Assembly (NCBI GenBank): GCA_030062745.1
Contig: CP099839.1
Coordinates: forward strand, 38,021,816 to 38,085,815
Reading direction: 5' to 3'
Length of the DNA stretch: 64,000 nucleotides
Source of the DNA: Capitulum mitella
Lineage: Eukaryota > Arthropoda > Thecostraca > Pollicipedomorpha > Pollicipedidae
Within the stretch, counting starts at the first letter, position 1. The number at the start of each line of letters is the position of its first letter. The translations under genes and the position numbers were made by a program. Of this stretch, positions 18,570 through 31,818 are shown piece after piece. The notes below the pieces were generated by a model, which was not told the DNA's origin, searched no databases, and was given only the letters and a program-made list of their open reading frames with translations.

Positions 18570-19561
18570 CAGAAAAAAGTTCTCACCATAAGACGGGGAA
18601 AATCCCCAGGAGGTGCACTAGGATTCAGATGGATCAAACAAACCGTTCGGAAATTATCCTCAACCTCGGGGAGTTTGCATCACCCATTCTATACGGGCGG
18701 CGGTTAATAACATCGAACCCAGTAGACTCGAGCATAATCCGGAAAACGTCGCCGGTCCGCTTTATTTCAACTGCAGCCGCTGGCTAAATTTTCTCGTAGT
18801 CCCATGCTAAAAGCTGGTAAATGCCTACTTTGTTTAATTCTTTCCAGGTCTTTCTTTAACTCATGGAACCGACAGAGTCGGCTGACGTTTCATTTCCCGG
18901 TCAACGCCGTAGCTACAACCAAACGTGACAACTGGAACCAAAACGCTTCCCTCGCCACTTTTGCATACGAACAGTCTACGGTTTGTGCTACCCGTTGCGC
19001 TAACAAATACTTCCTTTCATTCGCCCGCTCCACTTCGACCTTCAATATTGGACTTTCCTCTTTCTGTTCGTTGTTTATTTTGCATTTAAATCTAGTTTCA
19101 TTATTATTTTTACACTTATATAATCCTACTACTTTGTACCAATGGTCAAATGACGAGCAAACACACTGCATATCCCAGTGTCCAAAAAAGTTGAGGGAAC
19201 CCCCTAATCTGTACCTTGTACTCTGAAACTTAAAGGGGCTGAAGTAAACCCTCTCTGGCCCCATGGCTCCCGCATCCCTGTCTTTGAGCAGCGCAGGGGG
19301 ACGAAAGGAAGGAGAATATAATGTGCCTCAGAGAAAAGCCATGAGTGCGCACGGGTACGACGTGTAAGGAAAACAAGAAGCGCCTCAGGAAGTAGCCCTA
19401 AACTGGCGCGCACAGGAATAAATCGGGGGGGAGGGGCTGCTGCCCTTGCTTACCGACCTGTTACTGTCAGCCCGAGGTCACGTGATAAAAGCTCAGCCGG
19501 CCAGTTAGAGAGGAAAAGGGCGAAAGCCAAAAACGTTTACAACTAAACACATCCAGCGCAA
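18570..19561. other. No gene seen
   Basis: A 140-codon open stretch at 18804-19226 has no motif and an equally long one on the other strand. Treated as chance. Confidence 0.35.
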
Positions 19562-19630
19562 ACGCCTAGCATCGAACCGGGCTTGCTGACATGCCGTGCA
19601 AACCTCCTACCATTAAACTATCTTCTAACG
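19562..19630 (-). repeat. tRNA-like element or SINE head
   Basis: Reverse strand has A box TAGTTTAATGGTAGG and B box GGTTCGATGCT at tRNA spacing. The acceptor arms pair poorly and the anticodon loop is oversized, so it is a relic or SINE promoter. Confidence 0.45.
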
Positions 19631-22600
19631 CCTAAGCACATGGGTAAGACGGCAAAGCAACTAACTGCAAACTGCTCCATTTATCATATTTTTGCATGTC
19701 TCAGGGGGAGGGTAAGAATTTGGTCCGCTTTACTTTAGGGGCCCATGAAAATACAGTGGGCTAAATATGGAAGTTTTTTTTCGGGGACAGGTTAGGCCCT
19801 AAATTTGAGTCCGGCTTCGCCACTGTTTCCAATAGCTGGCGACAAGCAACGTTCTAATGTTTACCGTAGGGAGTGGGTATTGCTCACGATCTTCACCCAT
19901 CCGAGCTGGACGTTTGACTGGCGTCGCCCGCGGGTATCACGCGGCCGGTGACGTCACTGCACGGCAGCTGACTGTTCGGTGCCGGCGGGCAAGGCGCCGG
20001 CTGAGGAGAAGCGAGCCCAGGCCAGCGGAGACACCTGCCCCCAGGACGGGAAAATTGGTGACGGAAGGGAATAACGCCAACACGGCTGTATTCCTTCCAT
20101 CGCAATCAGAGAATCGTCTGTTGACACTGGTCGGATCTGCCAAAACAACTTCATAGCATTTCCAGTTGCATCTATCTCACTACACGAGGCCTGCTCTAGC
20201 GATGATTCGATAGTGACGATAGCAGTGATTCTGAGCTGGGCATAAAGGTCCCAGGAACATTTTGCATCGAAATGTCTGGGGGGAAGGTTGCCACAAACTG
20301 GTCCACTCAGCAAATCCGTTTCACTGGCGTCGTTCAGCAAGCGCGCATTTCTCCACATGAATTTTACAATTGCGACTTAAGGAAACCAGAATCGAGCTAG
20401 AAATGACAAGGCTTCCGTTAATCGGCGAAACGCAGCACTTTGCAAAAACTGAAAAGAGAGTGAAATAAATATAGGGAGATTTCTAAAAGGGTGAACGTTG
20501 CAAGCACGCTAGCGAATATCTTGAAATACTTGTGTTAATCCTATTCATTCCGAAACCTTTTTGTAAATCGCTTCACGTTGGGGCGAGGGTGGCGGGAGGG
20601 ATCGGACCTCTCCTAATATCTCAGAAGCCATCCGTCCGATTTCGTTGCCGGAAAGGTTTGCCAAATTTCGTTGCCTTGGAATTCATCTCCAATTCGGAAT
20701 GCTACAAAGTCCAGTCTTCGTGACATTGTCAGGAACTACAAGTGACAGATTTTACGGCAGTCACACTGGTCGCCCTGACACCGGAATGGCGTCGATGGAA
20801 TGTTTCCAAAAGTGAAAGGAATTAAGACCAAATGGTCTGATGTTTACATTTACGGTTAACATGATATTACAAGCATACATAGCTCATCCATGACCCAAGA
20901 AAGGAAACACATTGATGTATGCAACGTACCAGACTAATCGTTACCGTCTATGGGGGCCTACAACGAAATATGAGGATGTTCTGTATACATTTTGCGAACA
21001 CAAAAAAATTAAGAAGTGCTTGCCAATGCCGGCACCAGACAGCCGGAATGGGGCAGTCAAAGTATATGTGCGACATACGAGGTGTTTAAATCGGTGCGTG
21101 TGTCGCGATTCCATTCGCCTGGGACATCATGTTCTAACATTCTGTTGGTGCCGCGGTGTACCTAACAGCATTCAATGGGGGACAAAATCTCATCTCTGGC
21201 GTCACCAGAAACTCCACACGGTGTTCAGTGTTTGTTATCTTCCTGCATGTGTTTTTTTTCTGATCGGTAGGATCTAAACCAGCACAAAATAGTTACTGTC
21301 TCCCAGCAAGTACTTCTTTAATGGCCAATGATGTTATTAGGAGTCCGAAAGAAGAGCTGAAATACCGTAGTTTTTGAAATATATTGTCATGCTTATTTTC
21401 CAAAGTCGAACAGCATCGCGGTGCTCTTGGATCTATAGACACAAGCCAAGGTTTTCCTGTATCCGCCATTGCCATCATGTTTCTTAGTTTGCGTATCGAA
21501 AATGTACACTAGGCGGCAAGTCGCAAAGCAACACACAGTCGTCCTTGCAGTCGCATTGCATGAAAGTTAGCTTTATGACATGGCCAAGTTAGACACTGTT
21601 TTTAGTCCCTATACTCACCTAGGCTGCCGTAATGACATTCTTACGTGTCAAAATGAATAACGACAACCGGGAATTTTTTATTCATTGCTTTTTATTATGT
21701 CCATCCCTAATGTGACAACTTTTTTTAATTACTTTCCCAAATGTAGTGTCTTGAATGTCCGTTTTTGCTCCCCTGCATCTGCCGCTATCATTATAAAATG
21801 TACCATAATCTATGTATGTACAAATCATAATATAAAATGTATCAAATCGTAAAATGTAGAACATGCCATATTGCATAAAATGAAGAGGTACGTACAGTGT
21901 AAGAAAGAGACACCTTGATGTCGTGACATGAAAGAATGTAACATAACGTAGAAATGCAGCCTCCAAAATCGCGGAAAATAATCCCTCCCAAACCCCTGGT
22001 TTTCCCGCCTCAGATAAAACTGCAGGCTCCAATTTTTGACAATGTGTGTAAAAAAACAATCAGCTTTCATGGTTCTGCTTCAGATCATTCAGAAGTGAAG
22101 AGCAAAGTTTCTTGGGGCTTCATAAGCTGCCCCACCCGGAATAGAGTCAAGCATTTTTCATGCACAATGATATTGACTGTTATATAAGTTTGCGTTGAAA
22201 CTGACACCAAGTAAGGGGAGGTGTAGTGCGTCCCCTACTGTCCGCCAACAACTCCGCTTCAGACCGTAGAGCAACAAGGCGGATCATGAAACCACTGCTG
22301 AACTATCGCAGTGGCAGTCGCGTCGAAGCCATACAGCAGCACAGAACATCTTCATATCAAATATGTATAATCTGAATGCCATTTTACATCATACTGCTCA
22401 TGCTTAACGTATTTGGGATTGACGAAGTCGTACACCAATGTTCGCACATTCAAAGATGACGACTGTCGCAAGTTTTCGCAATGCCGCATCAACCTACGAC
22501 CGTAAGGTGTTATTGACCAAACGGTTTTCTCGTCGACAGACATAATTCACAGCTGCTGAATGAAACAGACGAATGTAACTCTAAAACATGCAAAAACGTA

Positions 22601-24858
22601 AAATTGACCAAATTGCTTCTTCGGGGCTTTTTCTAGCTTGCTCAAGCTTCCACGGACTTGTCTCGATGAAATGAATAGCCGCAGGCGCTTACCAGCGGAA
22701 TGATCTCCGGAAAGGAAATTAAATGCAACAAATGCAAGAAGGACATTGCATATAACGTGATATTACAAAAAAGTTGGAAATTTGTGTGCTTGGAAAACCA
22801 ATATCGGTACATGAGCCTACTGCTGGCAAAAATCAACACCAAGTCCGTGGTTTAAGGGCCAAAAATCAAACATTTAAATACATATAATAATATTATGTTT
22901 CTGTGATTCTTCATTCTTCCGTATGCTCACAGACTACCTATTAATACGTATAATACTTATAGGATCCGTTCTGCTATCGTCTGTCTCACTTTCCTTTGAC
23001 TTCATCGACCCACATCCTGTCCTTGCTGGTCGAGGCCGATGATAACATTGATCGGCTGCGTAATATCAGGGACGACCCCTGGAACATCTATAAGGCCGGG
23101 GTCGGCTCAATGCGTGAGTCAGTTTACTTAATAAGGCGGGATTTTTTTACAGGACATTGCCCATTAAGTCAATGACGGGCGGTGAGGCCAGAGTACTGTG
23201 GGCTCTTTCAGGTGAAACATGCGACAGCAACGTGGGAAGAAAGGACATGATAACTGGATGTAATGAAAACGGGGTCCAAGTCCAAAAAACTTTTGTGACT
23301 TGTTAATTACTTACACTATTCGTATACATTGATCAAGCATTATAAGTCTTGGTGATAGAAGGTTTCCTTGACTGTACTGAAACGAACAGTAGTCAGCAGA
23401 CTTTTGACCGACATCAAGGTGGCGAAGACGCCTAAGACGAAAGAGAACTTTTGATCCCGGAGCTACTGAACGAAAAAAACATCGGATGACATTTATTTTG
23501 CCCTTGTAAAAGGTGTTGGGCATTGAAAAAGCAAGGAAAAATACGCTTGAGATTAAAATATTCCTTACCATTTCTGACCTTAATCATAACTGTTCCCATG
23601 CGTCTTGAATAATTTGACCTTCGCATTGTTTTTTCTCGCGACATCATTGTGATCGGAAAATCCCTTACGCCAGGACCTGTGCCCGGCGAATTTCTCACCT
23701 GACGTCGATCTGGGGTTAACATCTTCCGCTTCACTCTCTTTCGGTCACAACCGCGACGACAAACGATGATGATGGCGCAGCTTGAAGAACGTGGCGAGAA
23801 CTGAAAAGCCAAATGAAAAGAAGGATCTCTAGCCTGTTGTCTTTATTTTGGCCATTCAGCCATTCGATCTACCATTATGTCAAAAATCATCGTAACAGCA
23901 AAGACAGCCCTATGAGGTCTTATCTCATCGAGTTCACTGTTGGCACAATCGTGATATGTTCAAAGATACCCTCCGTCTGGGAGTGTGTGTCCAGGCCACA
24001 GAACCGAGCGTGCCAGCCGACCCTGACACTAGTGGCGCCGACTCCGCGGACAGATTATGACTGAGGTTTCGAAGCGATTCGTGGCGTGTGCCACGTGCCA
24101 CGTGGCAAGCCGGGCCTATCCAGAAGACAGTTAAGCACTGGTACGGGTCAAATGGCGGTTGCTGTTAAAGACTTGGTGGCAACATGGGTCCCATTTGTGG
24201 GTACGTGCTTTTGTGGTCGTCACTCACGCGCGACCCACGTGGCGATCCACAAGCACATATTTCGGTTTGGACTCGGTGACCTCTGAGTGGCGGAAACAAT
24301 GACGTAGGCGGCTGAAATCTGGTGGGCAGATGGACTAGCACTGGGCTATGTAACGGTACCTCACATGACGGGCAGGATGCAAACGGTCACGCGCAGCGCG
24401 CCTGTGCGTTTTACACCCCTGCATTTATTATGAGCCAATTGCTGGGACGATAACGAGCAGTTTGGAGCGATTATAGCTTGGAAAGGCGGACGGGCAGCTG
24501 GGCGATCAATTTTGATGGATTCAGGCCAAAACGGAGGTGTAGTGTGCGCGTGAAGCGCGAGATGCTTAAGCGATTAAAACCCCTCCTGTTGTTGTTTATT
24601 GGTGTTTTCGGGCGCAAACCTCTCCTTCGTCGTCGCGAAATTGTAACCGCTGGAATTCGGAAAATTAGCGGGCAGGAGCACGTGATACGTGTCATTTGAT
24701 ACATGTCGCTGTTTTGCATGCCCATACTTTCAGCCTAGTGTGCGTGGGACGCTCGTGCTGAGGTGTACCTCATCGCCATTCAGGCCTGGCGATACATGCA
24801 GCCTGGCGGTATATGCAGTTTACTGAGTGATCCCATTCCACACAATTTCTGCTCGCAG
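19631..24858. other. Long stretch without a recognised gene
   Basis: Mixed AT-rich sequence. A GC-rich block at 19920-20050 contains a CRE (19949-19956). Near 23025-23200 the + strand is open for about 55 codons without matching a family firmly. E-box CACGTG sites cluster at 24090-24110. No gene can be supported. Confidence 0.35.
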
Positions 24859-24930
24859 GTGGTCGTGGCTTAGTGGTTAGGGCGCATGTCTGTGAATCCG
24901 ACAGCGCGGGGTTAAGCCTTGCCGGCCGCC
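24859..24930 (+). tRNA. tRNA-Phe(GAA)-like sequence, probably pseudo or SINE-derived
   Basis: 72 bases that fold as a cloverleaf. The acceptor GTGGTCG pairs fully (with wobbles) with CGGCCGC. The A box is TGGCTTAGTGG. The anticodon arm TGTC/GACA has a T-C mismatch, with loop GTGAATC giving anticodon GAA. Position 37 is T, where a purine is normal, and the T loop reads GGTTAAGCC, missing the C of GGTTCAA. These faults argue for a pseudogene or SINE head. Confidence 0.45.
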
Positions 24931-26596
24931 AAAATTTCTCATAGCTTGTGCTGCGCTATTGCATGCGCATTTCTTTCACTGTGCAAATGTTTCGCTGCGT
25001 AAATGTTAATACGACTTGCAAGTATTTTTTACTTTTGAGTGGGGCAGTTCTGCAACTAAGCGGGTGCATAGGTCTGCGTGCAATACAAAGTTTCGATCCG
25101 TGAAACGCATTGGTGGCCTGTTGTGGTATTTTACGAAACAGTTCTTGAATGTAAAAACGAAATTATTTTTCCTGCCGTACCACTTCAAGATATCTTGAAA
25201 ATAGCCCACGTTTAGTGCCGACAGTTGAAGAAACCTCAAATGAAACGGAAATGAAACGTAAGTGAAACCTTGAATGCAACGAATAAAATGATGAATGAAA
25301 CTGATCCATTCTGGCAATGCATCGAATCCTGGCGACATTGCATATTAAGATAATGCATGTTAAGAGCCAGACATGGCTGTGTGTTGTTGCTAGAGTAAAC
25401 CAGGACTAAGCTGAGACTGTTTAAGTTTATTCTACGCATTTGGTACTGGGAAACTCATTGACATATAAATTTATGATGTCGTCGAGGACACACTGGCTTG
25501 GCACGAAATCAGCCTGGGGGCACAGCAGGAGGTTTGTTAGCCCCGCGCCCGATTTAACATACGCAGTCCTGCATTAAACACAGTGAAAATTAGTACCCTT
25601 GTTGCAATGAAGCCTTAAAGAGGTCTGTTAGTTGTCTTTTGGTCGCAGTAAAAGCTTGAGCTTTGGCTGCATTTTTGGTGCCAATTCTGCCTTGACCACC
25701 AGATTCCGTAAACATTTATTTCCGCCTTCTATGAATGCTTGGATACTGAAAATTGCTTTCACAAAATACTTGACATGACAGACACCGTCGAATGATCGTG
25801 TCGAATAGAAAGCTTTTGCATGAAGATTTTGATGAGAAAAATTGCATATGAATCCATTCTGATGACGCGGAAAAGCCACAATCAAGAGAAAATGTCACCA
25901 GAAATTTCGGGTTCAGGCCAGAATCAGGCAATGGCCTCACCCGGCTCAAGAAGTTACGCGCACATCATCTTCTGCACTCAGACGTTCTCATACCAATGGG
26001 TCGTGGACAACTGTCGAAGCTGAGATTAAGAAAACTGTCCGGAAAGTTCGACCAGAGTCCAAGGCCAGTCCTGTAACCAGGAGAGGCGTTGCAGCATCAC
26101 ATACGCTTGTTTCTGACAAGGGATCTTAATTGATTGGCGTTTGTTATTTGTGAACTGAAAGACACGGTTTCTTGTGTCGTGGATGTCGTCTGGGATGTTC
26201 TTCCTAATCTGACAGAAGCCCGTTTTAAACCAGCGCCGCTAAGCAATAAGCACTATCTGCACTGTAAAGCTTACGCATCGGCCTTAATAAAGCGCGGGAT
26301 TCGACAGCGGCGTGTCAGCTGGAGAGCGCAAGGCTTTCCCGCTTGGGAAATAGCTGTTTGCCTTGCCAGATCTCCATAATAGTTATTAGGCTTGCCAGAC
26401 AACTCGATCCGGTTTGAAGACAATGCAATGTTTTTGAACCACCCCTTCCCCCGCCGGCCTTCACGACATGCTCTTCGATATTTCTGAAACATATGGGAGA
26501 AGTGCGCTGTATGGCGCCCCCGCCCATCGTCAAATGCGCCCGTGCCGACGTCTGGTAAACCACTCTCTAGATGCCGCTGATCGCGACAGATTCCGT
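24931..26596. other. No gene seen
   Basis: AT-rich; open frames of up to 110 codons at 25006-25338 show no motif. Confidence 0.4.
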
Positions 26597-26641
26597 GTCC
26601 ACCACAGTGGACATGGGAGTTCCATGACCACTGTGGTGGAC
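26597..26641. repeat. 45-base near-perfect hairpin
   Basis: Outer arms GTCCACCACAGTGG and its exact complement, an A-A mismatch, then CATGG/CCATG around a 5-base loop GAGTT. The stem would have 19 pairs. It resembles a short hairpin RNA or a cruciform. Confidence 0.75.
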
Positions 26642-27604
26642 GCTGTCCAAAGTGGACAGTGGGCATGGGACTCTGTTTCTGACGCCATTGGCGCGTGAAA
26701 GACCAAGAGTTCGTTATGCGCTATGCCTAAAAAATAGGGTTCCGGTTTCCTGTCGTTTTCTATATTTTCTGTATTATTCTGTATATTTCTGTAGCTTTGT
26801 CTTGCCATAAAATGTACGACTCTGAGGGTGCCCCTGGCTTAAAACAGCTGGTCGTCAGACGTCCAGAACACTTTATCGTTTGCGCCCAAACATTCACATT
26901 CGCCGGAAGTTAATACTAGTAGCGTTTATGGTAAATAATGTTATACGTAGTTGTTACAGTATAAATTAGGCTGAACTAGTCCATACAAGTGCAGCAATGG
27001 GTACATGCATTAAACTTCTTACTTCAGAGTCTTACAAAGTCATTCTCACTTTGGTGCCCTGAAGCTGTTTTTGAGAACCAGTGACAGTGCTGGGCAATTG
27101 GGATCGTACTGGGTTTCCCGAAGTTTTGCATCAATACAATATGACCCTGTGACCCTCGCATTCAGAGCTCCCGAACCTAGCAATACCTTCACCTTATCCC
27201 CGTATGGGGGAAGAGGGGCTTCAGAAGCCCTTTCGGTTTTTTGCCGCCATTTCCAAGGTTTTCGGAGTAGTTTCACGAAACATAATGACTGTTACTGTGT
27301 CTTCTTGATAAATATTATGCCAATTTTTCTTACTTCTGTTTTGCCCAGGGCTGGAGCCAATCCAGGTTGCTGGGGGACACCTCAGGCCCTTTTCAACACT
27401 GTTGAACGTAGAAGGAAAATGGCTGACAAAAATGGAGCTCGTAAGGTAGAACTTAAAACTTTGTATGAGCGGATAAGTACATAACTGAGCAAAAACGAAA
27501 AAAATGCGACATTAAGTCATTTCTCAGGGCCAGGTCAGGGCCATGAGTCAAATGTTGGTTTTATGAGTAGATTTTTGACGTTCATGCCTGAAATGAAAAC
27601 GAAA
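26642..27604. other. No gene seen
   Basis: A 137-codon open stretch at 27071-27484 has no recognisable motif. Confidence 0.35.
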
Positions 27605-27692
27605 TACATACATATATATATACATACATACACACATGCATATATATATATATATATATATACAGAGAGAGAGAGAGACATAGATAGATACA
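27605..27692. repeat. Compound microsatellite (CATA/TA/GA/GATA)
   Basis: CATA-rich start, pure TA run, then GAGAGA and TAGATAGATA. Confidence 0.95.
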
Positions 27693-27917
27693 TTACTCAG
27701 CATAATGCTCTCTACATAGGTTTGTGTCAAGTTTTAGGTTGGCATCATGTCAGGTCTAAGAGCTGCGATCTAAAATGTCTGTCGGCGTACCTATCACGGG
27801 GATCATGAGCAGGACACTGAGAAATATATTTGAAATGACAGGTGTCATTTTCAGACACCGGAAAATGAGCCAAAGCCACTGATGAGTCATCTGGGGCTAT
27901 TTGAGGTGAAATGTCGT

Positions 27918-28500
27918 AAGCTGACCTAATGAAAATGCTACCATGACGTTCCCTTTTTCATGCTCCTGGTACCGTCCATGTAAACATTATGCAAACAGTG
28001 GAATATAATTTGTGCTTCTTGAGCATAACAAGTTTAACAAAAGTCGTGAGACGATCTTTTTGATTTTGATGCAAATTCACTTTTCGAAAAAAAAACATCT
28101 CTCCAGTTTTCCAAGTCCCATGAACAGAAGATTATCGGTTCTGACACTGCTCCAGACGTGCGGGTCAAAAGGAAGAGCCCCATTGATTAGTTCTCGATTC
28201 ATGCCAGTTCGATGAAAATCGGTCCAGGAATATAAAAATTACTGCGAGTAAAAAACTGCGTTTCGACATTTGTACCTTCTGTATCCACCCTTTAAAATGG
28301 ATCTAAATGTTTCCAAAATTTACTTCATAAAAATATAGTTTAAGTCACGGCGAATCGAATGCCGCTGTTTGCGATCAGATCGGAGGACTGTTGTCGAGAT
28401 CTCGGGGGAGGGGTGGTGGTGGGATGATGAATAAGCTCCCGTTCGGGAATGTGTCCATGCGTTATGTCGTCAGCAATAGGGTTTCCCGATGGAGAGCGCC
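27918..28500 (+). repeat. Dispersed repeat family E, copy 2
   Basis: Diverged partner of 11493-12080 in the same orientation, with the same blocks in the same order. Confidence 0.6.
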
Positions 28501-31500
28501 TGTGTCTCCCGTCATGTGTGAAGATGTAGAGAAATAATGGTGTCCGAGAGAGGCCAGGGACCTCGTGACACCCGCAAGCAGCTTAAGAGTGTAGAGTTTT
28601 TAAGTGCGTAAGTTTGTGCGGTCTTGTTGTTCGGTTCTCTCGCACAGACCAGAGGTTTTCTGAGACGGTTACCGAGCCTCGGACCGACTGCCGGCCAGTC
28701 AGTCGCAAACCCGGGATTTGACGGCCCAGTAAATTGCTGGCATTAGCGCAACAGGCCGACCACCGGCCAGCAGGCTGCTGCAGCGGCACTACCGCCCCGG
28801 CGAACATCTCACATCAATGTCACGTCGCTCTGGGGTCACACCAGCGCGCATCGTGACACCTGACATGTTTTTCAGCAGTCAGGAATATCCAGCAGACACC
28901 CATTGCACCACTGGTGATGAAATACCTGAAATTTTGCGATGGCACATCGCACATGGACAGACTTTTACGGGGATACTCATCAGTAACAGGAAATGAGCAG
29001 TGTTGCAGCCGTATAAATACATTTGTTTGTCTTAGGTGTCCAAATTCATATAACCCTTAAAATATCACAAATGCCCTCTAAAGAGCACTGGAGTTTTCTG
29101 TTTACTCATCTTCTCTAAGGGAATTAGTAACAGTCGTCCAAGCTGTTTTAATGTACACATCGGATCTGTTGCGATGCGTGGTAAAAATTGGCTCAGTATC
29201 TGCCAGTATTCCCACTTTCCTCGGGTATTTACGTCCAGTAACGCATGGCCTTCAGGCATGGAACTGCGAACAACCGTAGCTCTTCTACAGTGAATGGCAC
29301 TGGTACTACTTGCGGAAAGTCTGTGCTGTTTGTTTCTTAAGTGTCGCTAGTATTCATCATATGGCCACATTTGGCAGCACAGGAGGAGTTAATACGACCA
29401 AACAGCCATGTTGAAATTTAAAGTAATAGAGTAACGGAACAAAAATGAACGTAAAGAAGGGTCTTTTGCCTACATGACAACACACAGTTTTGCCCCTTTA
29501 AATTGCACACTAACTTTACAGAATCTCAAAGATGGTCATGTCAGTAAATTCTGATTCCCATTGGATCCTCTGGAACGTAACCCATCGGTGGGTTTTAAAG
29601 GATCAGAACGACTTCGGACGACGAACAAGAGCTCAAGATAGTGTTGCTTTGTAAGTTACTGCTTCCCGTTACTTCATGACCCATTCGAGGTCATTGCAGA
29701 GACAAAAGGCCACTGACAACCATTAATGATTTTAATCTAGGATAGCCTTCATCCAAAACATAAAATGAAGGGAGATAATCCAAACATAACGGTCACTGAA
29801 ACCATGCGTTACACCCATTTATAAGTCTGACCAAGACTGAGCGAGGAAAACACGTGAAATGTTTACTATACGATGACGACCGTCGCCGTATCATCATTCT
29901 CCTTGACGTGCCCTTCAGAAAGAATTCGTCTGTGACCCATATAGGTATTCAGCCCAGAATTTTAGGGAGTGCGTCAAAAGACTTACACTTAGCTATGCGA
30001 AACCGAACAACAACTGAAGCAATTGTCGAGCACTGATAGAAAAAATAACCAAGGTAAAGCAAAACTAGCCTGGAACTAGTCCCCAAAACACAGTCGGGAA
30101 GTTATATTAACCAGGCGTTTGCTTTTTTCTTAGCCAAAGCAAACCTACCATATAACCAAGCAAACTACGAAAAACTAAGTCCATAACATCGCTGACTACG
30201 GTATGATGGCTTTCCGCTAGTTCTGAATTGTTGGTTTTAGGCGGAATAATCAGCTGTTTGCATTCTGGTGACCGTTAGCGCTCAGTGCGTCGCGACACCA
30301 TTGTTCTCAGTGTAATGGCGCTTGCTGCAGCTTGTGCCGCAACAGCTAGAACCCTGTTTATAATTTTCATTTTTTACATATATAGGCCAAAAAGCTAATC
30401 ATTTTTCAAAACAGCCTAAAACTTTTGAGTACTTTGGAGCGTGCTCGTGGTGAGCTTTCCGATGATATGTTTTACTTTCCTCTAACGTTCCGTCCGCGAG
30501 ATACAGGAAGGAGCGTCAAAACGCCACCCCCCAGCACCGACCGCCCACGTCGGGGTGCCGGTTGGGTGCGGGTTAATCAAGATATTTGTAAAACGTTTCG
30601 TCTTTTAACAACGCACAACATTTTGCCTCTTTCTTGTGTGAATGCATTTCTTTCACCTTAGATGGCCTCGGGTAACCTGAAATGGCCCGAGAAGTTGCCT
30701 TGGCTTACTGATGTATCATGTTATTTTATCTGCTACCAACCCACGTGATTTTATTGCGTTGGTACACTGCAATAAAAAATAAAATCTTGTTATATATTAA
30801 CTTGTTCTAACCTGGATTAACATAACGTTGGTCACTATGCGGTATTTAGTTCTATCATACGGACTACGCTTTTGCGAGATTTGTCTGAGGTCGTGACCTT
30901 GTTTGATTTCGGGTGACTTCACCAGTCCGAGGTTTGTAAGTTTACCATGCAGGCTGCCTTCCCCAAAAATCGCTGCAATTGACTGAATAGATCAGGATAT
31001 AAATGGCGCAAAATATCACCTCACCATTGCACGTCATTCTCAAATGGCCATCTCTCCAGTCCGCACTGACAGAAATGTTGAAAACATTCCATAGTAATGT
31101 ATTAGTTGCCGATTTATCCGATGGCAAAGCTGGCGCAAAACAATGGTAAAACTAATAAAGAAGTGGCCGATACGAAACAAGGAAAGGAATGAGGTAGCGA
31201 CAGAAAATACTAAGAAAAGGCTAACAAAAAGCTAAGTGGCTAATGCGAAACTTGGAGGATAATAAGGTGAAACCGCACTGGCAGTAACCCAAAACTGCGG
31301 TAAAATGCATCCAGTACGAAGTTAAAACTAATTCAAAACAAAGGCAAAACACTTTTTTTCCGTTAATACGGGAAATTTAGATAAAACTTTAGCGAAACTT
31401 GCATAAAAGCCGCCTGTCCTTCTCTGAATTCCAGCATCGGCCTAACACAAAAGGCATTCCGGGAGTATTTCGACAATGAACGGCTTTTTGTTGTATTGGG

Positions 31501-31503
31501 GAA
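28501..31503. other. Mostly unassigned; one transposon end near 30480-30576
   Basis: No gene seen. At about 30480-30576 the sequence ACGCCACCCCCCAGCACCG, then GTGCGGGTTAA, resembles the right end of the TTAA element at 54360-55588. Confidence 0.35.
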
Positions 31504-31527
31504 CTCGAGACGGTCGACCGTCTCGAG
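31504..31527. repeat. Perfect 24-base palindrome
   Basis: CTCGAGACGGTC followed at once by its reverse complement. Contains two XhoI-type CTCGAG sites and a central GTCGAC. Confidence 0.9.
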
Positions 31528-31758
31528 ATGGTCCTCAGAAGCCGGCGTTTTCCGAATCTGCTTGCCGTTCAAACATTGTCCAGTGTCCCCGCCACCGTCA
31601 CCGTGGTATATTGCTTTGACCGTCAACGGGCGCTGCACACTTATCAACGAGCAGTGACGTCCAGGTAATTGGTAAAATGTCAAAAGCTACCAACCATTCC
31701 TGAACAAAAAACACGTTATCTGCTCACATCAGACTGAGTGCGGTCTTAAACTCTACGG

Positions 31759-31761
<3 letters not shown>

Positions 31762-31816
<55 letters not shown>
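31762..31816. repeat. TA microsatellite
   Basis: Uninterrupted (TA)n of about 55 bases. Confidence 0.97.

Positions 31817-31818
<2 letters not shown>

Noticed and set aside
18804-19226. 140-codon open frame
   Set aside because: Opposite strand equally open; no motif or coding-like composition.
19690-19825. CCGGCTTCGCCACTG, like a hAT right end
   Set aside because: No matching left end found.
23025-23200. 55-codon + strand frame ending RRDFFTGHCPL, loosely like a retroelement RNase H tail
   Set aside because: Only one short motif-like match, no neighbouring domains in any frame.
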